A stretch of 64,000 bases of DNA from Euclidia mi (GCA_944739405.2 OX123182.2:69133183-69197182), one strand, 5' to 3'. Positions 10,045-21,052 are shown, counted from the stretch's first letter. Translations and numbers: made by a program. Notes: generated by a model not told the origin, from the sequence alone.

Positions 10045-11680
10045 CACAGATCTGTGAATAATATGGATTGGACGTACCTACTAAATTAGCGTGCATACCT
10101 ACGAAATGATGTTGGGAATAAAATGGCTGCCGTTGGGTTGGACTCCAGAATATAATCGATATCGACATTGAGCTGGTTACAGGTAAATAATACATTACTG
10201 GAGATTTAGAAAAATTCTGAGGATAAATTATGTAAATTGATATTAATTGTAGTAAGTTACTTTCAATCTTTTGCCAGTTTAGTTTATTCCATAATGCTAA
10301 TGCGGGCGAACATGGTAAAGCGAAAAACGTCCCTTGTATCAAACATGTAACAATGTATTTTTGGTAGCCAATATCGATACTGTGTCGCTGTGAAAGTACC
10401 GGACATGAATGGCACCATACATATTACATGCCGTAATGAAACACGCAGCTACACTGAAATACCACGAGGGGGTAAGAAAAATCATAATTGATTAATACAT
10501 TTTATTAATTTGTTTCTATCTGTATATATAAAATCCTTGCGTTACTGACTGCCTGACAGATAAGCTACAGCCAAAACTATAAGGTTCAGGAAGCTGAAAT
10601 TTTGCATGTATGTTCTTTGAGGATCGCAGGAGTGCACTAAAAAGGAGTTTCTTAAAATTCCCACGGGATCGGACAGAAACAGTCAAATAAAAAAATGTGC
10701 AGGTGTAGCTGCGGGCGTCCTCTTGTTTATTAATAAAATTATTTTCTTCAACGTTTCATTGCTTGGAATTCTAGCATACAGTTCCTGTTCATGTTATCTG
10801 TTGGCAAAAAACATAATATAATTATTTTAACTACTCATTTGCCTCAACAAAGAGCAGGATGCAGCGGTTTTGGGTTTTATGTAATCAGGGCTAACTAAAG
10901 TAAGTTAGTCAAATATTGCTTTTCCTGTACTAGGCACAGACAAAATTGGTGGAATGTTTCATTTATTTCTGTGTACAGACACGAGATATTTTTAACAATG
11001 TTTGTGGAAGTATTCATACATTACGGATATATCGATAACCCATATCGACATTAGCAGTAACATCACTACTAATCTCTAATACGTAAATATGGAAAATTCC
11101 AAACTACGAAAATAACAACATTTAGGCCATAACGAAGCTAAAAACTGTTAAATTAACTATAAAAAGAACCTCTAGTAACAATATTTTGTACAAATACTAA
11201 TCCAATTCAACAATATAAGTTCTAACTTGTTACTTACTTGTGCAGAGTACATTTGTGTTGATTATAGCTTTATCTTGCACTGCATAGTTGAATATAACAC
11301 TAAGGCATGATTTTACGATCTCTAGCAAAGCCTGAAGCACTGATTCATCTGGTTTTTAGACATATTTATGCACAAAAACAAAATTTTTATGTTCGATAAA
11401 CAACGATTTGACAGCAGATGTACTACACAACTTGGCGAACAATATGGCGACTGTGGCACGATTGACGTTTCTAATAAAGTATTGCCTTGATGAATGTATT
11501 TAGTAAAGTATGGCTATCTCCTTTTTCTGACAGAGATATCCCTAAGACAAAACGAGACAACATTATGTTTGGTGGCTTTATGTCGATTTCATATATATTT
11601 GTATAATGTAATGTATCCATATTATGTACTATTTGTCGTCTCCATATATATTCTTTACTCAAGGAGTCAAATATAGATAT
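10045..11680 (+). repeat. Repeat unit R, copy 2 (most complete)
   Basis: Runs from CAGATCTGTGAATAATATGG to CTTTACTCAAGGAGTC. Matches copy 5 along its length once the younger insertions in copy 5 are removed, including the Helitron at the same place (10519-10725). Contains runs such as CGATATCGACATTGAG, AACATTTAGGCCATAACG and TTTGACAGCAGATG. Short open frames only; no protein family recognised. Confidence 0.8.
10519..10725 (+). mobile_element. Short Helitron-like element, copy 2
   Basis: TCTGTATATATAAAATCCTT at the left and GCGGGCGTCCTCTTG at the right (CTTG in place of CTAG). Same site as the copy at 14971, so it entered unit R before that unit was duplicated. Unit R copy 1 lacks it at about 7908. 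Confidence 0.75.
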
Positions 11681-11758
11681 GGAATTGTACCCGGGAATTT
11701 ATCTTTTTGGGTAAAAACGAGGCATTTACCCGGGTAAATACCCGAAGCGATTTTCATT
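11681..11758. repeat. ACCCGGGTAAATACCCG-type short repeat
   Basis: Contains TTGTACCCGGGAATTTATC and TTTACCCGGGTAAATACCCG, short self-complementary stretches. Possibly the end of a DNA transposon; no partner end found. Confidence 0.3.
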
Positions 11759-11813
11759 TTTAGGGTTCCGTACCTAAAAGGTAAAAATCGGAACCCTATT
11801 ACTAAGCCTCCGC

Positions 11814-11853
<40 letters not shown>

Positions 11854-12297
11854 ACCAGGCTGTATCTCATAAACCGTGATAGCTAGAAAGCTGAAATTTT
11901 CACAAATTATGTATTTCGGTTGCCGCTATAACAACAAATACTAAAAATAAAAAAAAATAAAATATTAAGGGGGGGTCCCATACAATAAACGTGTTTTTTT
12001 TTCGTATTTTTGCTCAAAATTACTAACGGCAACAGGTAGACGCTTAAAATGTTCACGGAATATGTAGTTGTATATTTTCTTTAATAAATAAATAATTAAA
12101 TTAAAAAAAGTAAATAATAAAGGGGGGCTCCCATACAACAAACGTAATTTTTAAGCAATTTGTTACTCGATCTTAATAAACAAGTAGAAACTTAAAAAAT
12201 ATTTAAGTCTATATACAACAAACGTGATATTTTTCTTTTATAGATGATGGTACGGAACCCTTCGTGCGCGAGTCCGACTCGCACTTGCCCAATTTTT
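11759..12297. repeat. GGTTCCGTA-ended repeat, copy 2
   Basis: Left end TTAGGGTTCCGTACCTAAAA, a GTCT(GTCT)n run at 11815-11852, and right end GGTACGGAACCCTTCGTGCG followed by GAGTCCGACTCGCACTTG. Same ends as 2338-3165. It separates unit R copy 2 from copy 3. Confidence 0.7.
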
Positions 12298-12735
12298 ATA
12301 TTCTAGCTTAATCTTGCACTGCACAGTTTAATTCAACACTTAGGCATCATTTCACGATCCCTAGCAAAGCCTGAAGCACTGATTCATAAACCAAATATGT
12401 CCAAAAACCAGAGTTTTTGGACATATTTATGCACAAAAACAAAAATAATGTTCCATACACAAAGATTTGACAGCAGATGAACCACAAAACTTGGCGAATA
12501 TTGCGACATGGCACGATTGACATTTCCGACATTTCTAATAAAATATCGCCATGATGAATGAATTCAGTAAAATAAGGCTATCTCTTTTCTCTGACAGAGA
12601 TATCCTTAAGACAAAACTAGGCAACACTATGTTTGGTGGCTTTATGTCGATTTCTATATATTTGTATAATGTAATGTTTCTATAATTATGTTCTATTTGC
12701 CCTCTCCATGTACCTATATTCCGGTCTTGCTATCA
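12298..12735 (+). repeat. Repeat unit R, copy 3 (right half only)
   Basis: Begins at CTTAATCTTGCACTGCACAG and follows the right half of copy 2 through ATGTTTGGTGGCTTTATGTC to about 12735. Has a small internal duplication around GTCCAAAAACCAGAG...TTTTTGGACATATTT (12396-12426). Confidence 0.75.
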
Positions 12736-12839
12736 GCTGTCGTAGATAATAATAATATTAAATACAAGGAGCAAGTATGTATACGTCTTGCTCCTTGATT
12801 AAATATATGTAGGTACATATTATAATTATTATAGTGCAT

Positions 12840-12945
12840 AGCATAGATGTGTGAATAACATGGATTGGACGTACCTACGAAGTTAGCGTGCATACCTACG
12901 AAACGTATGCAAATAAAATGGCGTCCATTAGGGTTGGGCGCATAT
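12840..12945 (+). repeat. Repeat unit R, copy 4 (left end only)
   Basis: GATGTGTGAATAACATGGATT to AATAAAATGGCGTCC matches the first 100 bp of copies 2 and 5. Confidence 0.65.
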
Positions 12946-13242
12946 TAGGCAACGCAAAGCATATATCGACAAGTTTTTTTGTTATCGACAAAGTATAGCA
13001 CCTTTAGGCATCATTCGCACGAGGATTTAAAAAACGATTGCGTTGAACTCTGGCGTAAGCACTTTTAAAAGCTTGCGATGAGAGCGTTCATACCAGCACT
13101 AAAATCACTGTTGTCTCGGTTCAGTAAGAAGTCGAAATTATTAAAGCTAACGTACTAGCGAATGCGATTTGTGTTGCTAAAAGATGAAAAAGAAAACTAT
13201 ATTTTTTAAGTTTTTGAAGGGTTCTTACTTTTTCTAGTAATA
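12946..13242. other. Spacer, nothing recognised
   Basis: No repeat or coding signature seen. Confidence 0.3.
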
Positions 13243-13344
13243 AACCACAGATCTGTGAATAACATGGATTGGACGTACCTACGAAATTAGCGCGCATACC
13301 TACGAAATTATGTGGAAAATAAAGTGACTGCCGTTGGGTTAGAC

Positions 13345-13362
13345 CATAGAGATATCTCTATG
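13345..13362. repeat. 18-bp palindrome, remnant of foldback element
   Basis: CATAGAGATATCTCTATG is exactly the left end joined to the right end of the foldback element that follows, and it sits between two copies of the 8-bp target sequence (GGTTAGAC 13337-13344, GGTTGGAC 13363-13370). Confidence 0.75.
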
Positions 13363-13370
13363 GGTTGGAC

Positions 13371-13812
13371 CATAGAGATATTAAGAATAGACCGGCAGAG
13401 TGGGGTCTATTCGTGTCCGCCGGTGGGAGAGAGAACGCAACATTAAAGGCCCCCTGCATTTCTCTCTAACAATACATGCACAACATCAACATTACGCAGT
13501 GGCGTGCTACCTGTAACTATTATTTAAATCAGTTTATTAGTAATCAATAGTTTAAAAATTGTTTTTATTGATACACGAAGATAGTTTGAAGTGATAAAAA
13601 AGTTGATATATTTTTAAACTATTGATTACTGATAAACTGATAGAAATAATAATTACAGGTAGCACACCATTGCGCAATGTTGATGTTGTGCATGTACTGT
13701 TAGAGAGAGATGCAAGGGGCCTTTAACCTGTAGCGTTCTCTCTCGCACCGACGGACACGACACAGTATTGAGTTAGGTACTGCTCTGCCACTCTATCCTT
13801 TATATCTCTATG
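13371..13812. mobile_element. Foldback DNA element with ~200-bp inverted arms
   Basis: The arms at about 13371-13570 and 13605-13812 are inverted copies (CATAGAGATAT..., TAGCACACC/GGCGTGCTA, TTAGTAATCAATAGTTT). An 8-bp direct repeat GGTTGGAC flanks it (13363-13370 and 13813-13820). The site in unit R copy 2 (10132-10145, GGGTTGGACTCC) is empty. No coding capacity. An 8-bp duplication fits hAT or P-type mobilisation; the long arms are unusual for either. Confidence 0.85.
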
Positions 13813-14083
13813 GGTTGGACTCCAGAATATAATCGATATCGATATTGAGCCGGTTAGAGGTAAATAATACATTACTGTAGATTTAGAAAAAAATTTAATT
13901 GATATTTTGTAGTAAGTTACTTTAGATTTTTTGCCAAATTAGTTTATTCCTTAATGCAAATGCGGGCGAACATGGTAAAGCGGAAAATGTCCCTTGTATC
14001 ATATAACAAAATATTCTCTGGTAGGCAATATCGATACTGTGTCGCTGTGAATGAAAGTACTGGACATGAATGGCACCATACAT

Positions 14084-14869
14084 CATCATCATCATCATAT
14101 CAGCCAAACGACGTCCACTGCTGGACATAGGCCTCCCCCAAGGTTCTCCACACAGACTGGTCTTGAACCGCCCGCATCCAACTGCCTCCCGCGATCTTGA
14201 CTTAATCGTCGGTCCACCTTGCGGGAGGCCTACCTCTGCTGCGTCGTCCGGTACGAGGCCGCCATTCCAGAACCTTTCTGCCCAACGGCCATCGCTTCTT
14301 CGAGCTATGTCCTCTGGCCACTGCCCCTTCAGCTTGGCTATCCGGATAGCTAATGGCCGGCGCCGACTGACGGCATGGCATGGCACGGCGCGGAACGTGT
14401 TTCGTTAGCCCGAAAGACGCTTCGGCACCTCGCAGCATGCCGCGTCATACCGAGGCGTCCAATTGACTGGAATTTAGTATCAATAGCACTTCTTGCTGAA
14501 GATGAAGAACGACAAATACAAACTGATCTGTCGAAGAGAAAACAATTCTGGATTCATTATTTATGAGAACAAGATTTACTAACGGTGAATTCAGGAACTT
14601 ATTTACCTACTGCTTACGTCGTGGCACACTGCAAGACGCCATGGCATGCCGCGGCGTCCAAGTGTGCCGCCGATGCCGCGACGTGCCGCGACGCGCCCCA
14701 AACGTCCCGCGGCATGCCACGGCGGGCTGCGATACGATTGTATCGAAATAAAGTAATATGAATTCTAAACTCATTGAAATAAGAATGAAAATGACTTGAT
14801 CAGTAATAAAATCCTTTGCCATGCCGCGACGTCAGTGCGCGCCGGCCTTATGTCGGCGATTTCTGATTT
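14084..14869 (-). mobile_element. RTE-like LINE 3' end, 5'-truncated
   Basis: A minus-strand LINE whose tail is the CAT repeat (ATG repeat on its own strand) at 14084-14098. Reading leftward, two frames give the C-terminal end of the polyprotein: RWPLGRKVLEWRPRTGRRSRGRPPARW (partial) then VGCGRF and QQWTSFG-like sequence, so frameshifts are present. The insertion is bracketed by the 10-bp duplication CACCATACAT (14074-14083 and 14870-14879). A Harbinger-like element lies inside it. Confidence 0.8.
14352..14852 (+). mobile_element. PIF/Harbinger-like non-autonomous element
   Basis: Terminal inverted repeats of about 30 bp: GGCCGGCGCCGACTGACGGC at the left and, on the other strand at 14818-14850, GGCCGGCGCGCACTGACGTC. 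GC-rich ends enclose a short coding remnant at 14449-14566 (ALLAEDEERQIQTDLSKRK then QFWIHYL), which resembles the N-terminal region of Harbinger nucleases (basic run, then W-hydrophobic-H-P/Y). The catalytic domain is absent. Confidence 0.6.
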
Positions 14870-14970
14870 GCACCATACATACCGTAATGAAACACACAGC
14901 TACACTGAAATATCATAAGGGGGTAAGAAAAATCATAATTGATTAATACATGTTATTTATTTGTTTTTTA

Positions 14971-15173
14971 TCTGTATAATATATAAAATCCTTGCGTTGC
15001 TGATTGCCTGACAGATAAGCTACAGCCAAAATTATAAGGTGCAGGAAGCTGAAATCGGGCATGAATGTTCTTTGGGGATCGCAGGAGTGCACTAAGGACT
15101 TTCTTGAAATTCCCACGGGATCGGACAGAAACAGTTGAAAAAATGTGCAGGTGTAGCAGCGGGCGTCCTCTTG
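14971..15173 (+). mobile_element. Short Helitron-like element, copy 3
   Basis: TCTGTATAATATATAAAATCC at the left, GCGGGCGTCCTCTTG at the right. Orthologous in position to the copy at 10519 in unit R copy 2. Confidence 0.75.
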
Positions 15174-15993
15174 TTTATAAATAAAATTATTTTCTTCAAC
15201 GTTTTATTGCTAGGAATTCTCGCATACAGTTGCTGTTCATGTTATCTGTTGGCAAAAAACATAATATAATTATTTTAACTGCTTATTTTCCTCAACATAG
15301 AGCAGGATGCAGCGGTTTTGGGTTTTATGTAATCAGGTCTAAGTAAAGTAAGTTTGTCAAATATCGCTTTTCCTTTACTAGGTACGGACAAAATTGGTTC
15401 AATGTTTAATTTATTTCCATTTACAGACACGAGATAGTTTTAACAATGTTATCGTTTGTGGAAGTCTCTATACATTATCTATATATCGATAACCCATATT
15501 GACATTAGCAGTAACATCACAACTAACCTCTACTACGTAAATATGGAAAATTCCAAACTACGAAAATAACAACATTTAGGCCATAACGAAGCTAAAACCT
15601 GTTAAATTAACTATAAAAAGAACCTCTTGTAACAATATTTTGTACAAATACTAATCCTTTTCAACAATATAAATCATGACTTGTTACTTACTTGTGAAGA
15701 GTACATTTGTGTTGATTATAGCTTTATCTTGCACTGCACAGTTCAAATCAACACTTAGGCATGATTTACGATCTCGAGGAAAGCCTGAAGCACTGATTCA
15801 TCTGGTTTTTAGACATATTTATCAGGGGTGTTGCAAATATTCGCATCCGCATCCGCAAATGCGGAACATTCGCATTAATTTAGACATCTGCATCCGCATT
15901 CACATCCGCATCAATCAATGCGGAGTTTTTACGGATGCAGATTCACATCAACAAGTAACTACGTGTAAAGAAAGTGGGCGGAGCCAGAGTGGG

Positions 15994-17627
15994 GGGTATT
16001 CCTGAAAGCGCAACTATTTTTGAGCGCAACTAAAAAACCACAACTACTTTATTCCACAAAGCGCAACTAAATATCAAGATGCAATAGTGCTGGTTAACCC
16101 CTTATTGCATGAATTATGAAGGAAGGTACAAAAAAAATTTTTTTTGGTGAAAACATGTTTAAAATCTTTTGTAAACATACATTAGACAAATAAAAAAACT
16201 ATACATTATTATTTATGGATTTACATCACAAAGCCATATCTGGACTTGTAAGCATTCAAGTTGAAATAATATAAGCCATATCTGGCTTCGATTCAATGTT
16301 GTTACAATTTTTTAAAATCTTTAACCAGTTCCGCTTGTCATTATAGCATTAGAAGACTTTTTAAGCCCATTTTTATTATTTATATTTTGTATCATTGCGT
16401 TTTTTTTTTGTTTTACCTTGAAAGAATCTTAAAACATGGCAATATCCATTTCTGTATAGCAAAAAACAGGAATTTGAGTGCATATGAAGCCATATTTGGG
16501 GTGCATAGGGTTCCCACCAAGGGGTGCATAGGGTTCCCACCAAGAACTTAGGGTCCCAAGCCAACCTCACCTGCAAGTGGTGCACCTGCCGATCAACGGA
16601 CGAGGCTCTGGCAAACAAAATGTCCCAATAAGCGGCAATAGGCTCGCCACCTATTACGTGGGATCAAAACACTGGCGAAAAGTGGGCGTTTAATATGCCT
16701 CTGCCTACCCCTTCGGGGAAACAGGCGTGAGTCTATGTATGTATGTATGTATGAAGCCATATTTGACATACATTATTTTGACGGAAACGCATAGCAATTC
16801 ATATTTGGCGTCTGAAAAAAACAGGTCAAAAATCAAATAAAAATAAAAAAATACAGAAAAACAACTTACTATTACTCTAGTGGATGATTCTAGAAGTAAA
16901 AAAAAAATATTGATGATCTCAGTCACCTTATTACTATTATTTTTCACTGATAAAAATTTAACTAAAACATTGCAATTAACTTGCTGGCCCTGTTATGAAA
17001 TAACATCAAATAATTATGACACAGATGACTTACCACGCATAAAAAAATTACATGGTTTTAACGAACAAATTCTTCATAAGTTACAATTAACTTTGCTATA
17101 ATTCAAATGTTATTTATGTTGGAAAAAAATAACAAACTTTAGAAACCATCAATGGCTTCGTATGTGGTAAGGGGTTAATAACAAACGGAAAATATCGATA
17201 GTTGATAAGACAGGACATTTTAGTATACTTTAGCTGTTGCTGTGCGCCTGAGTTTTACCTATATGATCCAGTGCTTTATTTCTGATTCATGACCCTAAAA
17301 CCAGTTTTTTATCAGGCTACTAACTTCTGTTCATTTATGTTACCCTAGTACTTTTCAAAACATTTTACTGATTGATATTTGTTACCAGATTCTATAAACA
17401 CTTCTAACCTCTGTTCATTTCTGTTATTCTGGTACTTTTAAAAACGATCACCATAATATTATAAATAAAAAATGGGCAGACGATTTACAGATCCTATCGA
17501 TAGCAAATAGTCCTTTAAGAATCTGTTATGCCCCTTCACTATTTTTCGACGCGGTTGCGGTTTATGGAATAAAGTAGTTGCGCTTTTTTAGTTGCACTCA
17601 AAAATAGTTGCGCTTTCAGGAATACCC
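15994..17627. mobile_element. TIR element with GCGCAACTA repeats, nested in hAT
   Basis: Inverted ends of about 75 bp: GGGTATTCCTGAAAGCGCAA at left and its inverse ending CGCTTTCAGGAATACCC at right. Each end holds three to four spaced copies of GCGCAACTA or close variants. The flanks CAGAGTGGG (15985-15993 and 17628-17636) form a 9-bp duplication; because of G and C runs the length could be read as 7 to 11. The interior is AT-rich with no transposase. A SINE (16499-16750) is inserted in it. Superfamily uncertain; a 9-bp duplication would fit Mutator-like elements. Confidence 0.75.
16499..16750 (+). mobile_element. SINE family A copy 2
   Basis: Starts GGGTGCATAGGGTTCCCACC, with that head duplicated in tandem, and ends in a GTATGTATGTATGT tail. 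A perfect 15-bp target duplication ATGAAGCCATATTTG flanks it (16484-16498 and 16751-16765). Confidence 0.92.
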
Positions 17628-17899
17628 CAGAGTGGGGGGCACGTGTTTCGCGTTTGTTTTGGAAATTTTCTTCTTTGGAAGATAAGAACTTATATGCAAT
17701 TTCAAAATATTGAGATTCTCGCTATAAGCGTAATTTTTCTAACCAATCACCGAAGAAAAATAAAAGATTAAATAATGAAGATGGTAAATTACCCTGTCGT
17801 CACTAATTCTAATGAGAAAAGGAGATTCTCGCGATCCTGAACCAGGAACGTCCTGTACGGGTAAGAAGACTTGTTTAAAAAGCGATCTTGCCATGGTCT

Positions 17900-18145
17900 T
17901 AGATTCATCGAGCAAAGATTAATGCGAAGAAGAACCAGACAACAGTAGCCCCGATGCTCTTATCCGCAAAGAATTTGTTTCCTATTTATCGTAACGAGAA
18001 AAGACTGGATTTAGATGAAAATTGACTTAATTGGTGGAAAGTTAACCGTTGTGAATTTAAAATTCTCTCCAAATTAGCATGCAGATATTTATTACCTTCA
18101 TCAGCTAGTGTTCCCAGCAAACAACTACTTGTTAAGTGCAGCTGG
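17900..18145 (+). pseudogene. hAT transposase C-terminal dimerisation domain, relic
   Basis: In frame with one internal stop the plus strand reads DLDEN, stop, LNWWKVNRCEFKILSKLACR then YLLPSSASVPSKQL. This is the pattern of the hAT C-terminal dimerisation domain (W-W, L-x-L-A-R-x-Y-L, S-V-P-S). Upstream coding is scattered by stops and by the 15994-17627 insertion. It identifies the enclosing element as hAT. Confidence 0.8.
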
Positions 18146-18910
18146 GTTAATAGGTATACCTATTTAGAAACAGGTTGGAAGCTGAGAAGGCTGCAATATT
18201 GCTATTTATTAAATATAATTCACCAATTTTTTAGTTAAATTATTAAACAAAGATTTTTTATAACGAAACTCGAAGCTCAAAATTCTGTTGTGTCATAAGT
18301 CAAACTAAAAACTTTTTTTCTAAAAATATGATTAAATAAATAAAAAGTTAAAATTAATTTGATTTTCAGTTATTTATGTACTTAAAATTTAAATAATTAT
18401 CCTTTTAAAAGCCGAAAATCCGCATTCGCATCCGTATCGCATCCGCATCCGCATCGAATCCGCATCCGCGGATGTGTACTTCTAATAATCCGCATCCGCA
18501 TCTGCATCCGCGGATGTCTAAATTTTCGCATCCGCAACAACCCTGATATTTATGCACAAAATCAAAATTATTATGTTCGATACACAACGATTTGACAGCA
18601 GATGTACCAAAAACACTTGGCAAGCAATATGGCGACACTGGCACGATTGACATTTCTGATAAAAAATCACTATGATCAGTGTATTCAGTAACCTATGGCT
18701 ATCTCTTTTTTCTAACAGAGATATCGCTAAGTAAAAACGAGACAACACTATGTTTGGTGCCTTTATGTCGATTTCATATATATTTCTATAACGTAAAGTA
18801 TCCATATGTATTATTTGTCCACTCCATATTATATTCTTTTCTCAAAGGTGCATAGATGGTCGGCTCCATAGATTATATCTACAGATACCACTCGGCGCCT
18901 TAGACATCTT

Positions 18911-19698
18911 ATACTAATATATAAAGCTAAAGAGTTTGTCTGTTTTGTCCTGAATGGTAGGATAGAAGGTATGGTAGGTACTAGGTTTACTGGGTTTACT
19001 AGGTACTGGCAGAGTGACGAGGTACCTGTTCAGACGACGACGTGACGAGTATAATAAAACTATTCTTGAAGATCGGTATCGGTAAGTGGTAATAATTTAT
19101 TTACAAATAGTGGCAAGCTATATACAAAAATTTACATTAAGAGAGGTTACTGGTGGCGATGAGCACTATGTCGATATCGACCAATAATAGGAGACTTACA
19201 ACTAACGGTTCTTACATGACTACATATTATAACTAGCTATAAACACAATTTGATTTACATCTACATCGGTCAACTCACTCTAACTAGCGCTCTGTCCTTC
19301 ACGCACAATTTATGAACAAAACTCGGTGGCCGCGACATTCGTCGCCAGCACGTCGCCAGTCAGATGTAATGCGTTGGCGAGGCAGGTGGACGGCGCTCGG
19401 GCTCGCGTACGCGACGCGACGAAGCGTTATCAGCTCTTATCAGTTATCAGCTATCACACTTATCTGTTGATAACGCTGCGTAGGGTTGTGCGTACTGTGC
19501 AAGTAGGTATGTGCACGTAGTACGCCACAGTTTGTTTGGTTGAACGGGAACTCAGGAACTACCTACTGGTCCGATTTGAAAAATTCTTTCGGTGTTAGAT
19601 AGGTAGCCCATTTATCGAGGAAGGCTATAGGGTATATAACATCACGCTATGAGCGACGGGAGCAGAGCAGTAGCCTTTAATTACGCGGGCATCCTCTA
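18911..19698 (+). mobile_element. Helitron-like element, second family
   Basis: Begins TCTTATACTAATATATAAAG after A and ends GCGGGCATCCTCTAG before T. The TC...CTAG ends differ in their inner sequence from the short Helitron family. Interior (19080-19560) contains a GC-rich stretch with many CG dinucleotides (GCGTACGCGACGCGACGAAG) and no clear protein. Confidence 0.55.
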
Positions 19699-19890
19699 GT
19701 AGACTAATATATGGCCTTAGAAGAAGGATGGAAGGAAGATAATACGACTAACAACATCCAACCAACTGCGTGCAACTAACCTACCTGACGACCAACATAT
19801 AATCTAGGGTCGTCACAGTTTGATTCGAATCAACCCTAGTTTTGCAAATGTAAAGTGAACAAACCAGCAACATCTGTAATTATCCGGTTA
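19699..19890. other. Spacer
   Basis: No feature recognised. Confidence 0.3.
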
Positions 19891-20240
19891 CATTGGGCCT
19901 ATGCAAACCACGTTTTTTAAACGCGCCGTCGACGCGCGTTTGTAGCGATACAGACGCGATACGCACGTAAGTCAGACGCAGCCTGTTGACCTGTATAAGG
20001 GCCTAACTATGCAAACCACGTTTTTTAAACGCGCCGTCGACACGCGTTTCAAAAACGCGCGTCGACAGCGCGCTATTATCCTACAGAGCAGTTTGTTGTC
20101 GTTTGTATCGATACAAACGCGCCGCACCGGCGCGTCTGTATCGATACACACGCGCGTTAGCATAGCGTTTGCTCAGATTATTAGAACAAAAGGCAGATGG
20201 AGCGCATTCATCAAAGTGAGGCACGTTGACAGCTATGTTT
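19891..20240. repeat. CpG-rich repeat with GTCGAC and ATCGAT palindromes
   Basis: ATGCAAACCACGTTTTTTAA followed by ACGCGCCGTCGAC occurs twice, 101 bp apart (19901 and 20008). The right part has TGTATCGATACAAACGCGCC and CGGCGCGTCTGTATCGATAC, which are inverted copies forming a hairpin around 20105-20150. Looks like a MITE end that has been duplicated; matching outer inverted ends were not found. Confidence 0.5.
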
Positions 20241-20413
20241 ACGACACCCATGGGATGATAATTATGGGATGGTGACATTCCGTATTCTTAATCCGTCACC
20301 CAATCTCCCACTATTTTGCAAATAGTTCTGTAATGTTTTTATAGAAGTTAGGTATATACTGACATTAGTTTGCGGTCTTTAATAATTTACTGTATAACTG
20401 TAATAGATTTCAT

Positions 20414-20819
20414 ACATACATACATACATAATGTTACGCCTTTTATCCCCGAAGGGGTAGGCAGAGGTGTGTTTCTACACCCACTTTTCGCCAGATATAC
20501 TTTAGTCCCACTTAATAAGGGGCGAGCCTATTGCCGTACCGGGCACATTTCCAGACTCCGTGCTGCTACTGAGAATTTCGTGACAGAAAAACCCAATAAT
20601 ACTGCCCGACCCAGGAATCGAACCCGGGACCTCCCAATCCCACGCGCACATTTATGCCGCGAGACCAACGAGGCAGTCGTATAGGGTTTGATGTCGAGTT
20701 TTCCGTCTCTACGCAAAGATGGTATTTGCATCGTGTTATCCCTTAGTCGCCTCTTACGACACCCATGGGAAGATAGGGGGTGGTGACACTTGTATTCTAT
20801 GCCGTCAACCACACGGCAT
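20414..20819 (-). mobile_element. tRNA-derived SINE, family C copy 1
   Basis: Minus-strand SINE. Antisense B box AATCGAACCCGGGACCTCCC at 20609-20635; body CTTTTATCCCCGAAGGGGTAG; tail of CATA repeats at the left. Flanked by AATAGATTTCAT (20402-20413 and 20820-20831), a 12-bp target duplication. Confidence 0.92.
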
Positions 20820-21052
20820 AATAGATTTCATTACGTATAATATTCATGCACCGGAGACAGTGAACATTAATGAAAGCAACGTACACTATACAAGTGAATA
20901 TAGACCAATTCTCTCACCCTTGTAAAGGTATTCATAAACAGGGCGAAATTTTGTCAAGTACACAATAAAGTATAAATAGGTATTATGATTTGTAGAAAAC
21001 ACTTATTTTACTATTAAAAAAATTTTAATTTTAGAAGCGCAAACTCATGGAT

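Larger units (their letters stand above)
15823..18545 (+). mobile_element. hAT transposon, decayed, with nested insert
   Basis: Ends CAGGGGTGTTGC (left) and GCAACAACCCTG (right), with an 8-bp target duplication ATATTTAT at 15815-15822 and 18546-18553; the empty site is visible in unit R copy 2 near 11365 (GACATATTTATGC). Subterminal regions are packed with GCATCC/GGATGC hexamers at both ends (15840-15960 and 18415-18540), typical transposase-binding arrays of hAT elements. A transposase relic is at about 17985-18140. A second element (15994-17627) sits inside. Confidence 0.9.
13243..18842 (+). repeat. Repeat unit R, copy 5, expanded by nested insertions
   Basis: Unit R sequence resumes after each insertion: 13243-13370, 13813-14083, 14870-14970, 15174-15822 and 18546-18842. 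The inserts are a foldback element (13371-13812), a LINE tail with a Harbinger-like element (14084-14869), a Helitron (14971-15173) and a hAT element (15823-18545). Without them the copy is colinear with 10045-11680. Confidence 0.8.

Noticed and set aside
11815..11852. CRISPR-like or satellite array
   Set aside because: A simple GTCT microsatellite in a dispersed repeat.
19972..20278. Overlapping frames in the CpG-rich repeat
   Set aside because: Palindromic GC-rich DNA gives open frames on both strands without codon bias.
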